Below are positions 24,940 through 31,959 of a stretch of DNA of 64,000 nt, piece after piece. The translations under genes were made by a program, and so were the position numbers. The stretch lies in contig CAWBNP010000002.1 in the NCBI GenBank assembly GCA_963790245.1, positions 1,364,001-1,428,000 on the forward strand, given 5' to 3'. Each line of letters starts with the position of its first letter. Position 1 is the first letter of the stretch. The DNA is from JACCVG01 sp963790245 (GTDB taxonomy: Bacteria; Actinomycetota; Thermoleophilia; Solirubrobacterales; Thermoleophilaceae). The notes under the pieces were generated by a model. The model did no database searches, had not been told where the DNA came from, and was given only the letters and a program-made list of their open reading frames with translations.

Positions 24940-25359
24940 ATGAATTTCAGAGGAATGCTCAAGACGCCGTCTCCGGCGATATGCGTTGCCCTACTAGCGC
25001 TGACTGCCCCCACGATCGCCCTGGGCGCCTGCGGCGATGACACCGACGAAGAAGCCGCAAAGCGCTCGCAGAAGCAGGAGAAGGAGAAGCCATCGCGCCC
25101 GAGCGCCGGCACGGCGGAGGCACCGGAGCAGGCTGGAACGGGCGCAGGCGGTTCCTCGAACGGCGCGACCGGGGCTCCGAGCGCGGAGGAGCCCCCGGGC
25201 GGCGGCGGCACTCCCGCGCCCGCGGGAGAGTGTGAACGCCAAGTCCTTGACGGCAAGTACGTCAGCTACGTCTGCCCCGAGGGTGTAGACCCCCCGGCCG
25301 ACGACGGCACTCAGCTTCCCGATCCTGCCCCCGCACCTGCTCCTGCCCCCGCCCCCTGA
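24940..25359 (+). CDS. Small lipoprotein of unknown function
   Basis: This 139-residue protein has a lipoprotein signal ending in ALGACGDD. The mature part is mostly low-complexity: a Lys/Glu/Arg stretch, a Gly/Ala/Pro linker and a C-terminal Pro-Ala repeat. Only the segment CERQVLDGKYVSYVCPEG looks folded, with two cysteines that could form a disulfide. The ATG has GGAGG seven bases upstream. It ends 22 bases before the left copy of the tRNA-derived repeat, so it lies just outside the SnoaL element. No family is recognised. Confidence 0.65.
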   Translation: MNFRGMLKTPSPAICVALLALTAPTIALGACGDDTDEEAAKRSQKQEKEKPSRPSAGTAEAPEQAGTGAGGSSNGATGAPSAEEPPGGGGTPAPAGECERQVLDGKYVSYVCPEGVDPPADDGTQLPDPAPAPAPAPAP

Positions 25360-25381
25360 CGCCGCGTCTGCAGGGTCTTCC

Positions 25382-25403
25382 CGATGGGCGGTACTGGGCT
25401 CGA
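25382..25403 (-). repeat. Copy of the tRNA-Val 3' end (att-like repeat, distal copy)
   Basis: These 22 bases are identical to 27622-27643, which cover the 3' end of tRNA-Val from the T-loop through the acceptor stem and discriminator base plus three bases. Here the rest of the tRNA is absent. Same orientation, 2,240 bases apart, with the five SnoaL genes in between: the arrangement left by site-specific integration into a tRNA 3' end. Confidence 0.75.
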
Positions 25404-25467
25404 TAGTCGATAGCCGGCGATTCGGGCACTCGAATCTGCGCAGCGCCCACTCGACCCTCCGTGGCGC

Positions 25468-25485
25468 GATACTGCGCCGACGATG
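25468..25485 (+). promoter_or_regulatory. Promoter/leader of SnoaL array gene 1
   Basis: GATACT sits nine bases before the ATG at 25483. The 18 bases from GATACT through ATG recur with one mismatch at 26285-26302 before array gene 3, so this looks like a -10 element serving leaderless mRNAs. Confidence 0.45.
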
Positions 25486-25884
25486 TCGCAGGCCCACTTG
25501 GAGATCGTTCAGCGAGCCATTGCAGCGTTCAACGCAGCGGACGTGGACGGCCTGCGACAAGCGTTCTCCGCCGAGCCGTCGATAACCCCGTTGCGGGCGG
25601 CGCTCGAAACCGAGACGCGCTTCACCGGTCTCCGAGCCGTCGAGGAGTTCTGGACAACAGCGCAGGCCGACTGGACCCACTCTCAGCTCGACATCGAGTC
25701 GATCGAGGCCGTCGGCGAGCGAGTGCTCGTGATCGCTCAGTACAGCGGCAGGACACGCGACTCGGCTGTCCCATTCACCCAGCGCATCGGCTTTGTTGCC
25801 CACTTCGAGAGCGCCAAGATCTGTCAGCTGGTGACCTATGTCCACCCACCTGATGCCCTCAAAGCCGTGGGCCTGTCGGAGTAG
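25483..25884 (+). CDS. SnoaL-like protein, array member 1
   Basis: This 133-residue NTF2-fold protein begins MSQAHLEIVQRAIAAFNAADVD and ends DALKAVGLSE. The N-terminal helix followed by AEPSITPL, GLRAVEEFW and FVAHFESAKI strands fits SnoaL-like hydrolase/isomerase or binding proteins; no catalytic assignment is possible. Its last codons (CTG TCG GAG TAG) supply the GGAG ribosome-binding site of member 2, which starts three bases on. It is the first gene after the distal tRNA-derived repeat. Confidence 0.75.
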   Translation: MSQAHLEIVQRAIAAFNAADVDGLRQAFSAEPSITPLRAALETETRFTGLRAVEEFWTTAQADWTHSQLDIESIEAVGERVLVIAQYSGRTRDSAVPFTQRIGFVAHFESAKICQLVTYVHPPDALKAVGLSE

Positions 25885-25887
25885 ACG

Positions 25888-26283
25888 ATGTCGCAGGAGA
25901 ACGTGAATTTGGTGCAGCGGTGGTTTGAGTGCTTGGCGCGCAGCGAACTCCCGCTCCACCTGACGGCCGAGGACCTCGAAATGGACAACATCAAGGACTT
26001 CCCCGTCCAAGGCCCGTACATCGGACACAGCGGGATGCGGAGCTGGTGGGGCGACCTTGCTGACGCATTCTCAACCTTTCGGATCGAACTGATCGGCTGC
26101 ACGCCACTCGACAAAGATCGGGTGCTGACCGAAAACCTGGCCTCGGGACACTTCCGCGACACCGGCATCCCGCTCGATTTCCCTTGGGCCAGCGTCATAA
26201 CCGTGCACGACGGGAAGGTTGTGCGGGCGGTCGGCTACTTCTCCCGCAGCCAGGCCCTCAAAGCCGTGGGCCTGTCGGAGTAG
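25888..26283 (+). CDS. SnoaL-like protein, array member 2
   Basis: This 131-residue NTF2-fold protein begins MSQENVNLVQRWFECLARSE and ends QALKAVGLSE. The middle (YIGHSGMRSWWGDLADAFS; ITVHDGKVVRAVGYF) is typical SnoaL. It has little similarity to its neighbours outside the two ends, but its last 31 bases including the stop are identical to those of member 1. The start is set by GGAG in the tail of member 1, six bases upstream. Confidence 0.75.
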   Translation: MSQENVNLVQRWFECLARSELPLHLTAEDLEMDNIKDFPVQGPYIGHSGMRSWWGDLADAFSTFRIELIGCTPLDKDRVLTENLASGHFRDTGIPLDFPWASVITVHDGKVVRAVGYFSRSQALKAVGLSE

Positions 26284-26284
26284 A

Positions 26285-26302
26285 GATACTGCGCGGACGA
26301 TG
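26285..26302 (+). promoter_or_regulatory. Second copy of the array promoter/leader
   Basis: An 18-base near-copy (one mismatch) of 25468-25485, placed in the only wide junction of the array (16 bases between members 2 and 3). GATACT lies nine bases before the ATG at 26300 and may drive members 3-5 separately. Confidence 0.4.
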
Positions 26303-26704
26303 AGCCAGGAGAACGTGGAGATCGTGCGACGGGCGGTCGAGGCCTTCAACCGAACGGGCTTTGACGCGTTCGCCGATACCGAACTCATCGCCGAGGACGT
26401 GGAGTTTCACGAGCCGCCGGAGCAACCCGCTCCGAGGACAGCGCGGGGCAGGGAGGAAGTTCGAAAGCTCGCAAGCGAGTTTGATGATGCCTGGACGGAG
26501 CATACGAGCGTCCCGGAGGAGATTCGAGCTGTCGGTTCGGACAAGGTCCTCCTGGTCACCGTCGAGCGGTTCAAGGGACGGGACGGGATCGAACTCGAGG
26601 CTCCGTTCGCCGCGATCTTCACCTTGCGGGACTCCAAGATCACGTGCTGGGAAGCCTTCTGGGACAAAGCAAAAGCGCTCCGAGCCGTAGGCCTGTCGGA
26701 GTAG
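26300..26704 (+). CDS. SnoaL-like protein, array member 3
   Basis: This 134-residue NTF2-fold protein begins MSQENVEIVRRAVEAFNRTG and ends ALRAVGLSE. Central features are EDVEFHEPPEQPAPRTARGR and FAAIFTLRDSKITCWEAF. The ATG at 26300 fits the family start; the frame is open further upstream, but that would extend back into member 2. It supplies the GGAG site for member 4. Confidence 0.78.
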   Translation: MSQENVEIVRRAVEAFNRTGFDAFADTELIAEDVEFHEPPEQPAPRTARGREEVRKLASEFDDAWTEHTSVPEEIRAVGSDKVLLVTVERFKGRDGIELEAPFAAIFTLRDSKITCWEAFWDKAKALRAVGLSE

Positions 26705-26707
26705 CCG

Positions 26708-27112
26708 ATGTCGCAGGAGAACGTTGCCCGGGTCCGAGCTATCTACGACCATTGGAACCGTGAGGATCTGACAGCGGTGCTCGAGTGCTTCGCGCCTACT
26801 TGCGCGTTTCACACCTCCGGCGTGTTCCCGAGCCATGAATCCATTTATCGCGGCCACGAGGGCTTCCGGAAGTTCTGGGAGACCTTCCACGAGGCGTGGG
26901 AGCGCCTCAACATGGAAGTCGAACGGTCCACCGATCTCGATGGCGAACGAGTTCTCATGCTCGTGAACTTCGATGCCGTCGGGCGGGAGAGCGGCGTTCC
27001 GGTTCGGCGCAAGTTCGCCTTCGTGCACCGGTGTGAAGCGGTCCTCGTTGTCGAGACACACTCCTACGCGAACCAAGCCCAGGCCCTCGAGGCCGTGGGC
27101 CTCTCGGAGTAG
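26708..27112 (+). CDS. SnoaL-like protein, array member 4
   Basis: This 134-residue NTF2-fold protein begins MSQENVARVRAIYDHWNRED and ends ALEAVGLSE. It has the SnoaL helix-sheet pattern (YRGHEGFRKFWETFHEAWE; RKFAFVHRCEAVLVVETHSY). It starts three bases after member 3 and ends three bases before member 5, with the junction sequence conserved. Confidence 0.78.
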   Translation: MSQENVARVRAIYDHWNREDLTAVLECFAPTCAFHTSGVFPSHESIYRGHEGFRKFWETFHEAWERLNMEVERSTDLDGERVLMLVNFDAVGRESGVPVRRKFAFVHRCEAVLVVETHSYANQAQALEAVGLSE

Positions 27113-27115
27113 GCG

Positions 27116-27520
27116 ATGAGCCAGGAGAACGTGGAGATCGTTCGGCGTACCTACGCCGAAGGCTGGAACATCGACGACATCGAAGCCGTCCTGTCGATGG
27201 TCCACCCTGACGCCGAGTGGCTGAGCAGCGGCGATTTCTTAGGACTCAAGCCGATTTACCGCGGTCACGCTGAGATCCGCCAGTGGTGGCGGGACCTAAA
27301 AGACCCCTGGGACTACTTCGTAATTCACCCTGGAGAGTTCATCCCGCACGGCGACGCCGTCGTGGTGCCGGTAACCCTCGAGTCGGTAGGCAAGGTAAGC
27401 GGCGTGAAGACGATGCTTGCGTTCGTGAACGTCTTCACCGTGGAGGACGGTCTGATTCGCCGGTTCCAGCCTTGTCGCACGATGGTCGAAGCTCTCGAAG
27501 CCGTGGGCCGGTCGGAGTAG
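27116..27520 (+). CDS. SnoaL-like protein, array member 5
   Basis: This 134-residue NTF2-fold protein begins MSQENVEIVRRTYAEGWNID and ends ALEAVGRSE. Typical SnoaL segments are HPDAEWLSSGDF, YRGHAEIRQWWRDLKD and FVNVFTVEDGLIRRF. It retains the GGAGTAG tail although no gene follows in the same direction before the tRNA, which suggests the tail was inherited with the cassette. About 100 bases of non-coding DNA separate it from tRNA-Val. Confidence 0.78.
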   Translation: MSQENVEIVRRTYAEGWNIDDIEAVLSMVHPDAEWLSSGDFLGLKPIYRGHAEIRQWWRDLKDPWDYFVIHPGEFIPHGDAVVVPVTLESVGKVSGVKTMLAFVNVFTVEDGLIRRFQPCRTMVEALEAVGRSE

Positions 27521-27621
27521 AAGACCGGGCACTACTGGGCACCCGTTGCTCTTCCGTGCCCGCGACGACGCCGTTCCGACCGAGCGACCGATCTTAAAAA
27601 CCACCCGTGCAGCGTTTTTCA

Positions 27622-27643
27622 CGATGGGCGGTACTGGGCTCGA
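27622..27643 (-). repeat. tRNA-Val 3' end, proximal copy of the att-like repeat
   Basis: The 22 bases identical to 25382-25403 lie within and just beyond the 3' end of the intact tRNA-Val. The match ends abruptly inside the T-arm on one side and three bases past the discriminator on the other; a further TTC match lies one base beyond. Confidence 0.75.
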
Positions 27644-27697
27644 ACCAGTGACCCCCTGCTTGTAAGGCAGGTGCTCTCCCAACTGAGCTAACCGCCC
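27625..27697 (-). tRNA. tRNA-Val (anticodon TAC)
   Basis: The minus strand folds as a complete 73-base cloverleaf: acceptor GGGCGGT/ACCGCCC, D-stem GCTC/GAGC, anticodon stem CCTGC/GCAGG with loop CTTACAA, T-stem ACTGG/CCAGT with loop TTCGAGC, discriminator A. The anticodon TAC reads GUA valine codons. CCA is not encoded. Its 3' end is duplicated at 25382-25403. Confidence 0.95.
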
Positions 27698-27804
27698 GGG
27701 CTGCTGATGGTAAAGGTGGTCTCGCTTCGGATGACGGCCCGGCGCGACACCTACTCAGGCGAACCGTCGAAAGCACCCCGGGGCGAGTGCACCATTCGGC
27801 GCCG

Positions 27805-27810
27805 TAGGAT
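27805..27810 (+). promoter_or_regulatory. -10 box upstream of the small membrane protein gene (leaderless)
   Basis: TAGGAT ends six bases before the ATG at 27817. Confidence 0.45.
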
Positions 27811-27816
27811 CGAGCG

Positions 27817-28152
27817 ATGAACCTCGCCCTGCTCTGGCGATCGGCGGCGCTTCAGGCCGCTTTGGTCGCCGTGGTCTTCGCGATCCTCGTGATCGCGCCG
27901 CTGCCGGAAGGCTTCTTCCGCCAATACGGAGTGGTCACCGGACCGGTCGCCTGGATCGTGTGTGCCGCGGTGACTGGCGCGCTGCTGCACCTCGGGTGGC
28001 CGACGACCGTGCTGGCGACGCTCGTGAGCGGCGCGCTCGCGGCGGCGCTCGGCCTGCTGCTGACCCACACCGTCGGCCTGGCGTTCGCGGTCCTGGCGTT
28101 CGGGACCGTATGCGCCCTCCGGAATCAGCCGGCGCCCGCCCCGGCCGGGTAG
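27817..28152 (+). CDS. Small membrane protein of unknown function
   Basis: This 111-residue protein is almost entirely hydrophobic, with about four predicted helices (ALVAVVFAILVIAPL; VAWIVCAAVTGALLHLGW; VLATLVSGALAAALGLLL; LAFAVLAFGTVCAL) and a short Pro/Ala tail. No family is recognised. It starts six bases after a -10 box and is followed 11 bases later by the haloalkane dehalogenase gene, though that gene may have its own -10 box. Confidence 0.65.
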   Translation: MNLALLWRSAALQAALVAVVFAILVIAPLPEGFFRQYGVVTGPVAWIVCAAVTGALLHLGWPTTVLATLVSGALAAALGLLLTHTVGLAFAVLAFGTVCALRNQPAPAPAG

Positions 28153-28155
28153 GCT
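28150..28155 (+). promoter_or_regulatory. -10 box of the haloalkane dehalogenase gene
   Basis: TAGGCT overlaps the stop of the membrane protein gene and ends eight bases before the ATG at 28164, with no ribosome-binding site between. Confidence 0.35.
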
Positions 28156-28163
28156 CGCGCGCA

Positions 28164-29042
28164 ATGGACGTCTTCAGGACCCCTGACGAGCGGTTCGCCG
28201 AGCTTCCGGACTACGACTTCGAGCCCAACTACGTCGAGGTGGGCGGGCTGCGGATGCACTACGTAGACGAGGGCTCGGGCGATCCGATCGTCTGCTTCCA
28301 CGGCGAGCCGAGCTGGGCCTACCTCTACCGCAAGATGCTCCCGCCGCTGGTCGCGGCGGGCCACCGCGTCATCTGTCCCGACCTCGCCGGCTTCGGTCGC
28401 TCGGACAAGCCGACCGACTTCGGCTGGTACAGCTACGACCGCCACCTCGAGCAGATCTCGGGCGTGCTCGAGACGCTCGATCTGAGCGGCGCGACCGTCG
28501 TCGTTCAGGACTGGGGCGGACCGATCGGTCTGCGCTGGGCGGTCGAGAACGGGGACCGTGTGGCGCGTCTCGTGATCATGAACACCGGCCTGTACACCGG
28601 ACGGGTGAGCAAGGGGTTTCTCGCCTGGCGCGACTTCGCCCAGCGCAATCCCGACCTGCCCGTCGGCATGGTGCTCCAGAGCGCGACCACGACCGAACTG
28701 ACCGACGACGTCGTCGCGGCCTACGAGGCGCCTTTCCCGAACGCGGAGTCCAAGGGCGGCGCGGCGACCTTCCCGCTGCTCGTCCCCACTGAGCCCGATG
28801 CACCGGGCGCCGCCGCGATGGGCGCGGTCGGCGATGCGTTGCGCAGCTGGGAGAAGCCGGTGCTCGTCGCGTTCTCGGACTCAGACCCGGTCTTCCCCTC
28901 GCCCAAGTCAGGCCAGGTCTTCTGCGACTCGATCCCCGGCGCAGGCGAGCAAGTGGTGATCGAAGGCGCCGCACACTTCCTCCAGGAGGACCGCGGCGAG
29001 CGGATTGCCGAGGTCATGCTGGAGTGGTTCGGCACCACGTAG
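28164..29042 (+). CDS. Haloalkane dehalogenase (alpha/beta hydrolase, HLD-I type)
   Basis: This 292-residue cytoplasmic hydrolase splits carbon-halogen bonds through an ester on the nucleophile D116 (VVVQDWGG), with W117 next to it for halide binding. HGEPSWAYLYRKM carries the oxyanion residue Glu48. The acid is in FSDSDP (239-241) and the base is H271 (GAAHFLQED). Length and motifs match the DhlA-like subgroup. The natural substrate is unknown. The start at 28164 is fixed by the family N-terminus MDVFRTPDERF. Confidence 0.9.
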   Translation: MDVFRTPDERFAELPDYDFEPNYVEVGGLRMHYVDEGSGDPIVCFHGEPSWAYLYRKMLPPLVAAGHRVICPDLAGFGRSDKPTDFGWYSYDRHLEQISGVLETLDLSGATVVVQDWGGPIGLRWAVENGDRVARLVIMNTGLYTGRVSKGFLAWRDFAQRNPDLPVGMVLQSATTTELTDDVVAAYEAPFPNAESKGGAATFPLLVPTEPDAPGAAAMGAVGDALRSWEKPVLVAFSDSDPVFPSPKSGQVFCDSIPGAGEQVVIEGAAHFLQEDRGERIAEVMLEWFGTT

Positions 29043-29053
29043 AATCGGCCTGC

Positions 29054-29125
29054 GGCCCCGTCGTCTAGTGGTTAGGACGCAGGGTTTTCATCCCTGTAAC
29101 GCGAGTTCGATTCTCGCCGGGGCTA
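29054..29125 (+). tRNA. tRNA-Glu (anticodon TTC)
   Basis: A 72-base cloverleaf: acceptor GGCCCCG/CGGGGCT with a G-U first pair, D-arm GTCT/GGAC, anticodon stem CAGGG/CCCTG with loop TTTTCAT, T-stem GCGAG/CTCGC with loop TTCGATT, discriminator A. The anticodon TTC reads GAA/GAG. CCA is not encoded. Confidence 0.93.
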
Positions 29126-29198
29126 TGGGCCGAACGGTTTGGCTATCGACGGCGGCCCACGGCCGCCTGGAGGCAAGCGATAGCACCATCGCGGGGGC

Positions 29199-29204
29199 TA
29201 GAGT
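29199..29204 (+). promoter_or_regulatory. -10 box of the cydAB operon
   Basis: TAGAGT ends nine bases before the GTG at 29214, suggesting a leaderless or near-leaderless cyd transcript. It follows tRNA-Glu by about 75 bases, with no other element seen. Confidence 0.4.
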
Positions 29205-29213
29205 GCGCCCACG

Positions 29214-30563
29214 GTGATGGGCGATCTCCTCCTTCCACTCGCGAACGCCCAGGTCGACTTCGGCCGCGCGGGGATGGGGACCTCGCTCGGCTTCCACATC
29301 ATCTTCGCCTCGCTCGGGATGGGGATGCCGCTGATGATGGTGCTCGCCGAGGGCGCGTGGCTGCGCACCGGCGATCGTGCCTGGTACGGCCTGGCGCGCA
29401 AATGGGCGCAGGCTTTTGGAGTGCTGTTCGCTGTCGGGGCCGTCTCGGGGACCGTGCTCTCCTTCCAGCTCGGGCTGCTCTGGCCAACGTTCATGGGCTA
29501 CGCGGGCGGGATCATCGGCCTGCCCTTCTCACTCGAGGGGTTTGCGTTCTTCATCGAGGCGATCTTCCTCGCGATCTACCTGTTCGGTTGGGAGCGGCTG
29601 TCGCCGAAGCTGCACCTGCTGACCGGTGTCCCGGTCGTGATCGCGGGCACGGCGTCCGCCTTCTTCGTCGTGCTCGCCAACCGCTGGATGAACACGCCCA
29701 GCGGTTTCCGGATCGAGAACGGCAAGCCGGTCGACGTCGACCCGATCGCCGCGGCGTTCGGACCCGGCTGGGAGGCGACCACCTCGCACATGATCATCGC
29801 CGCCTTCATGGCGACGGCATTCGGGATCGCGGCGGTCTACGCATCCGGGATGCTGCGCGGCCGGCGAGACGCCTACCACCGCAATGCGATCGTCCTCGCG
29901 CTTTCCGTCGGGGCGATCCTCGGGCCGATCCAGATCGCGGTCGGCGACGTGCTCGGCGCCGACGTCGCCGAAACCCAGCCCGCGAAGCTCGCTGCCTTCG
30001 AGGGACGGCTCCAGACCGAGCAGGGAGCCGGGCTGAACATCGGCGGGATCCCTATCCCCGGCAGCGACCAGACCGTTCTCAACTTCGAGATCCCGAACCT
30101 GCTCAGCCTGCTCGCCTACGCCGATCCGAACGCGACCGTCGTCGGGCTCTACAGCTTCCCGCCCGATGAGCGGCCTGAGGTCTTTCGCGTGCGCGCATCA
30201 TTCCTCGCGATGGCCGGGATCGGAACCGGGCTCGTCGTCCTCTGCGTCTGGTTCTGGCTCTTCCGGCGTTTCAGGGGCGCGTTCCCCGAGGATCGCTGGA
30301 CGCTGCGCGCGCTCGTCGCGGCCGGGCCGCTGACGTTCGTCGCGATCGAAGCCGGCTGGTTCGTGACCGAGTTCGGACGCCAGCCGTGGATCATCTACGG
30401 CATCTTGCGAACCGAGGATGCCGTCACCGGCGCGCCCGGACTTGGAGTCGTGTTCGTCGGCTTCCTCGCGCTGTACGTGACGCTCGCCGCCTGCACCATC
30501 TGGCTGCTGCGCCGGATCGCGACCGGCAAACCCCCGCCGAGCGCGGAGCGGGCGCTGCCATGA
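29214..30563 (+). CDS. cydA: Cytochrome bd oxidase subunit I
   Basis: This 449-residue haem-bearing subunit of the bd quinol oxidase reduces oxygen to water with high affinity. It has the N-terminal haem-ligand region SLGFHIIFASLGMG, a second His in TSHMIIAAF, and the conserved GRQPWIIYGILRTEDAV. The quinol-binding loop is short (S-type). GTG (29214) and ATG (29217) are alternative adjacent starts. The stop overlaps cydB by four bases. Confidence 0.95.
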   Translation: MMGDLLLPLANAQVDFGRAGMGTSLGFHIIFASLGMGMPLMMVLAEGAWLRTGDRAWYGLARKWAQAFGVLFAVGAVSGTVLSFQLGLLWPTFMGYAGGIIGLPFSLEGFAFFIEAIFLAIYLFGWERLSPKLHLLTGVPVVIAGTASAFFVVLANRWMNTPSGFRIENGKPVDVDPIAAAFGPGWEATTSHMIIAAFMATAFGIAAVYASGMLRGRRDAYHRNAIVLALSVGAILGPIQIAVGDVLGADVAETQPAKLAAFEGRLQTEQGAGLNIGGIPIPGSDQTVLNFEIPNLLSLLAYADPNATVVGLYSFPPDERPEVFRVRASFLAMAGIGTGLVVLCVWFWLFRRFRGAFPEDRWTLRALVAAGPLTFVAIEAGWFVTEFGRQPWIIYGILRTEDAVTGAPGLGVVFVGFLALYVTLAACTIWLLRRIATGKPPPSAERALP

Positions 30564-31576
30564 CCGACGCGCAGATCCTGATCGCCCTGCTGTGGATCGC
30601 CGTCACCGCCTACGCACTGCTCGGCGGCGCCGACTTCGGCGGCGGGGTGCTCGACCTGACCGCGCGCGGCGAGCGCGCGGAGCGTCAGCGCAGCGCGATC
30701 CGCACGGCGATGGGGCCGGTCTGGGAGGTCAACCACGTCTGGCTGATCTACGTCGTCACCGGCTTGTTCGGCGCCTTCCCGCTCGCTTACCAGGCGATCA
30801 GCGTCGTGCTTTTCATGCCGCTGATGCTGGCCGTCGTCGGCATCGTGATGCGCGGCGCCGCGTTCGCCTTCCGCGGCCACTACGACGGGACCGGGGCGCC
30901 ACGGGCACGGCTCGGCCGCATCTTCGGGGTCGCGAGCGTGATCACGCCGTTCTTCCTCGGCGCGAGCGCCGGCGCTCTGACCAGCGACCGGATCCGGTAC
31001 GGCCCGGACGGGTTCGACTTCCCCGGCGTGGTGGCGATCTGGACGACCCCGTTCACGCTCGCATGCGGCGTGCTGGCGGTCGCGATCTCCGCCTACCTGG
31101 CGGCGTCCTACCTGACCGTCGAGATGGATCGCCGCGCCGAGACAGAGCTGGCCGAGGACTTCCGGATCCGCGCCTTGCGAATCGGCCTGGTGGCCGGAGC
31201 GATCTCGATCGGGACGCTGGCGATCGGGTACGCCGAGGTGCCCGAGTTCCACTCCGATCTGCCGCTGAGCGCGCTCGTCCTGATGGCGGGTGGCGTGCTG
31301 GCCGGGATCGGGGCGGTGGTCGCCCAGTGGCAGCGGCTCTACAGGCTGGCCCGCGCGTTCGCCGCGGCGACCGTGATCGGGGTGCTCTGGGGATGGGGAA
31401 TCGGGCAGTACCCGCAGCTCGTCGGCCCCGACGTGACCGTCACGACGGCGGCCGCCGACCCCGCGATGCAGACGGCGCTGCTCTACGCCGCGGCCGGAGG
31501 GATGGCGCTGCTGATCCCCTCCCTGTATCTCCTCTACGTGATGTTCCGGCGCGAGCCGGCCCCGATCACCGAATGA
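30560..31576 (+). CDS. cydB: Cytochrome bd oxidase subunit II
   Basis: This 338-residue membrane partner of CydA has about eight helices. The N-terminus MTDAQILIALLWIAVTAYAL with LLGGADFGGGVLDL and the WEVNHVWLIYVVTGLFGAFP segment are diagnostic. It overlaps cydA (ATGA) and the next gene (ATGA). No cydDC transporter genes are nearby. Confidence 0.95.
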   Translation: MTDAQILIALLWIAVTAYALLGGADFGGGVLDLTARGERAERQRSAIRTAMGPVWEVNHVWLIYVVTGLFGAFPLAYQAISVVLFMPLMLAVVGIVMRGAAFAFRGHYDGTGAPRARLGRIFGVASVITPFFLGASAGALTSDRIRYGPDGFDFPGVVAIWTTPFTLACGVLAVAISAYLAASYLTVEMDRRAETELAEDFRIRALRIGLVAGAISIGTLAIGYAEVPEFHSDLPLSALVLMAGGVLAGIGAVVAQWQRLYRLARAFAAATVIGVLWGWGIGQYPQLVGPDVTVTTAAADPAMQTALLYAAAGGMALLIPSLYLLYVMFRREPAPITE

Positions 31577-31914
31577 GACCCGGTCCGAGATCACTGCTGC
31601 GCGATCCAGGCGCGCTCTGCTTCCCGCTGGTCATCTGGGGGTTGGCCTCAGCCTGGGTGCTCGGCTTCGACTCGCCGGGCTCGCTCAGCTTCCTGCTCCC
31701 GTGGGCGATCGGCCTGACCCCGCTCGCGGTCATCGGGCTCGGCCTTGCAGCCGCGATGTGGGTCGTCAGCGCAGGCGGGTTGCTGCTTGTTGCCGGACCT
31801 TTCCTGTTCGGTTACGCCGAGCAGGGCGGCAGCGCCGCGATCCTCAGCGCCGTGATCACGGGGGTTCTGCTGACGCTCTGCGCTGCGGCTTCGGTGCGAC
31901 AGCTTCGCGACTGA
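31573..31914 (+). CDS. Small membrane protein of the cyd operon (SPW-repeat-like)
   Basis: This 113-residue protein has three to four helices. The segment FPLVIWGLASAWVLGF followed by a similar GLAAAMWVVSAGGLLL resembles the SPW repeat of small actinobacterial membrane proteins, though not closely. It overlaps cydB by four bases, so it is produced with the oxidase and could be an assembly factor or small subunit; this is inference from position. Confidence 0.6.
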   Translation: MRPGPRSLLRDPGALCFPLVIWGLASAWVLGFDSPGSLSFLLPWAIGLTPLAVIGLGLAAAMWVVSAGGLLLVAGPFLFGYAEQGGSAAILSAVITGVLLTLCAAASVRQLRD

Positions 31915-31959
31915 CCCGTCGCGCGCAGGATTTCGGGCGGCGCGCCCGTAGAGGTTGGG

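Noticed and set aside
25421..25445. Sequence resembling a tRNA T-arm near the distal att-like repeat
   Set aside because: Only a TTCGA-type loop can be matched; the stem is imperfect and no acceptor or anticodon arm follows.
27596..27619. AAAAAC...GTTTTT hairpin as terminator of tRNA-Val
   Set aside because: Only six A/T-rich pairs close a 12-base loop without GC stem, too weak to call.
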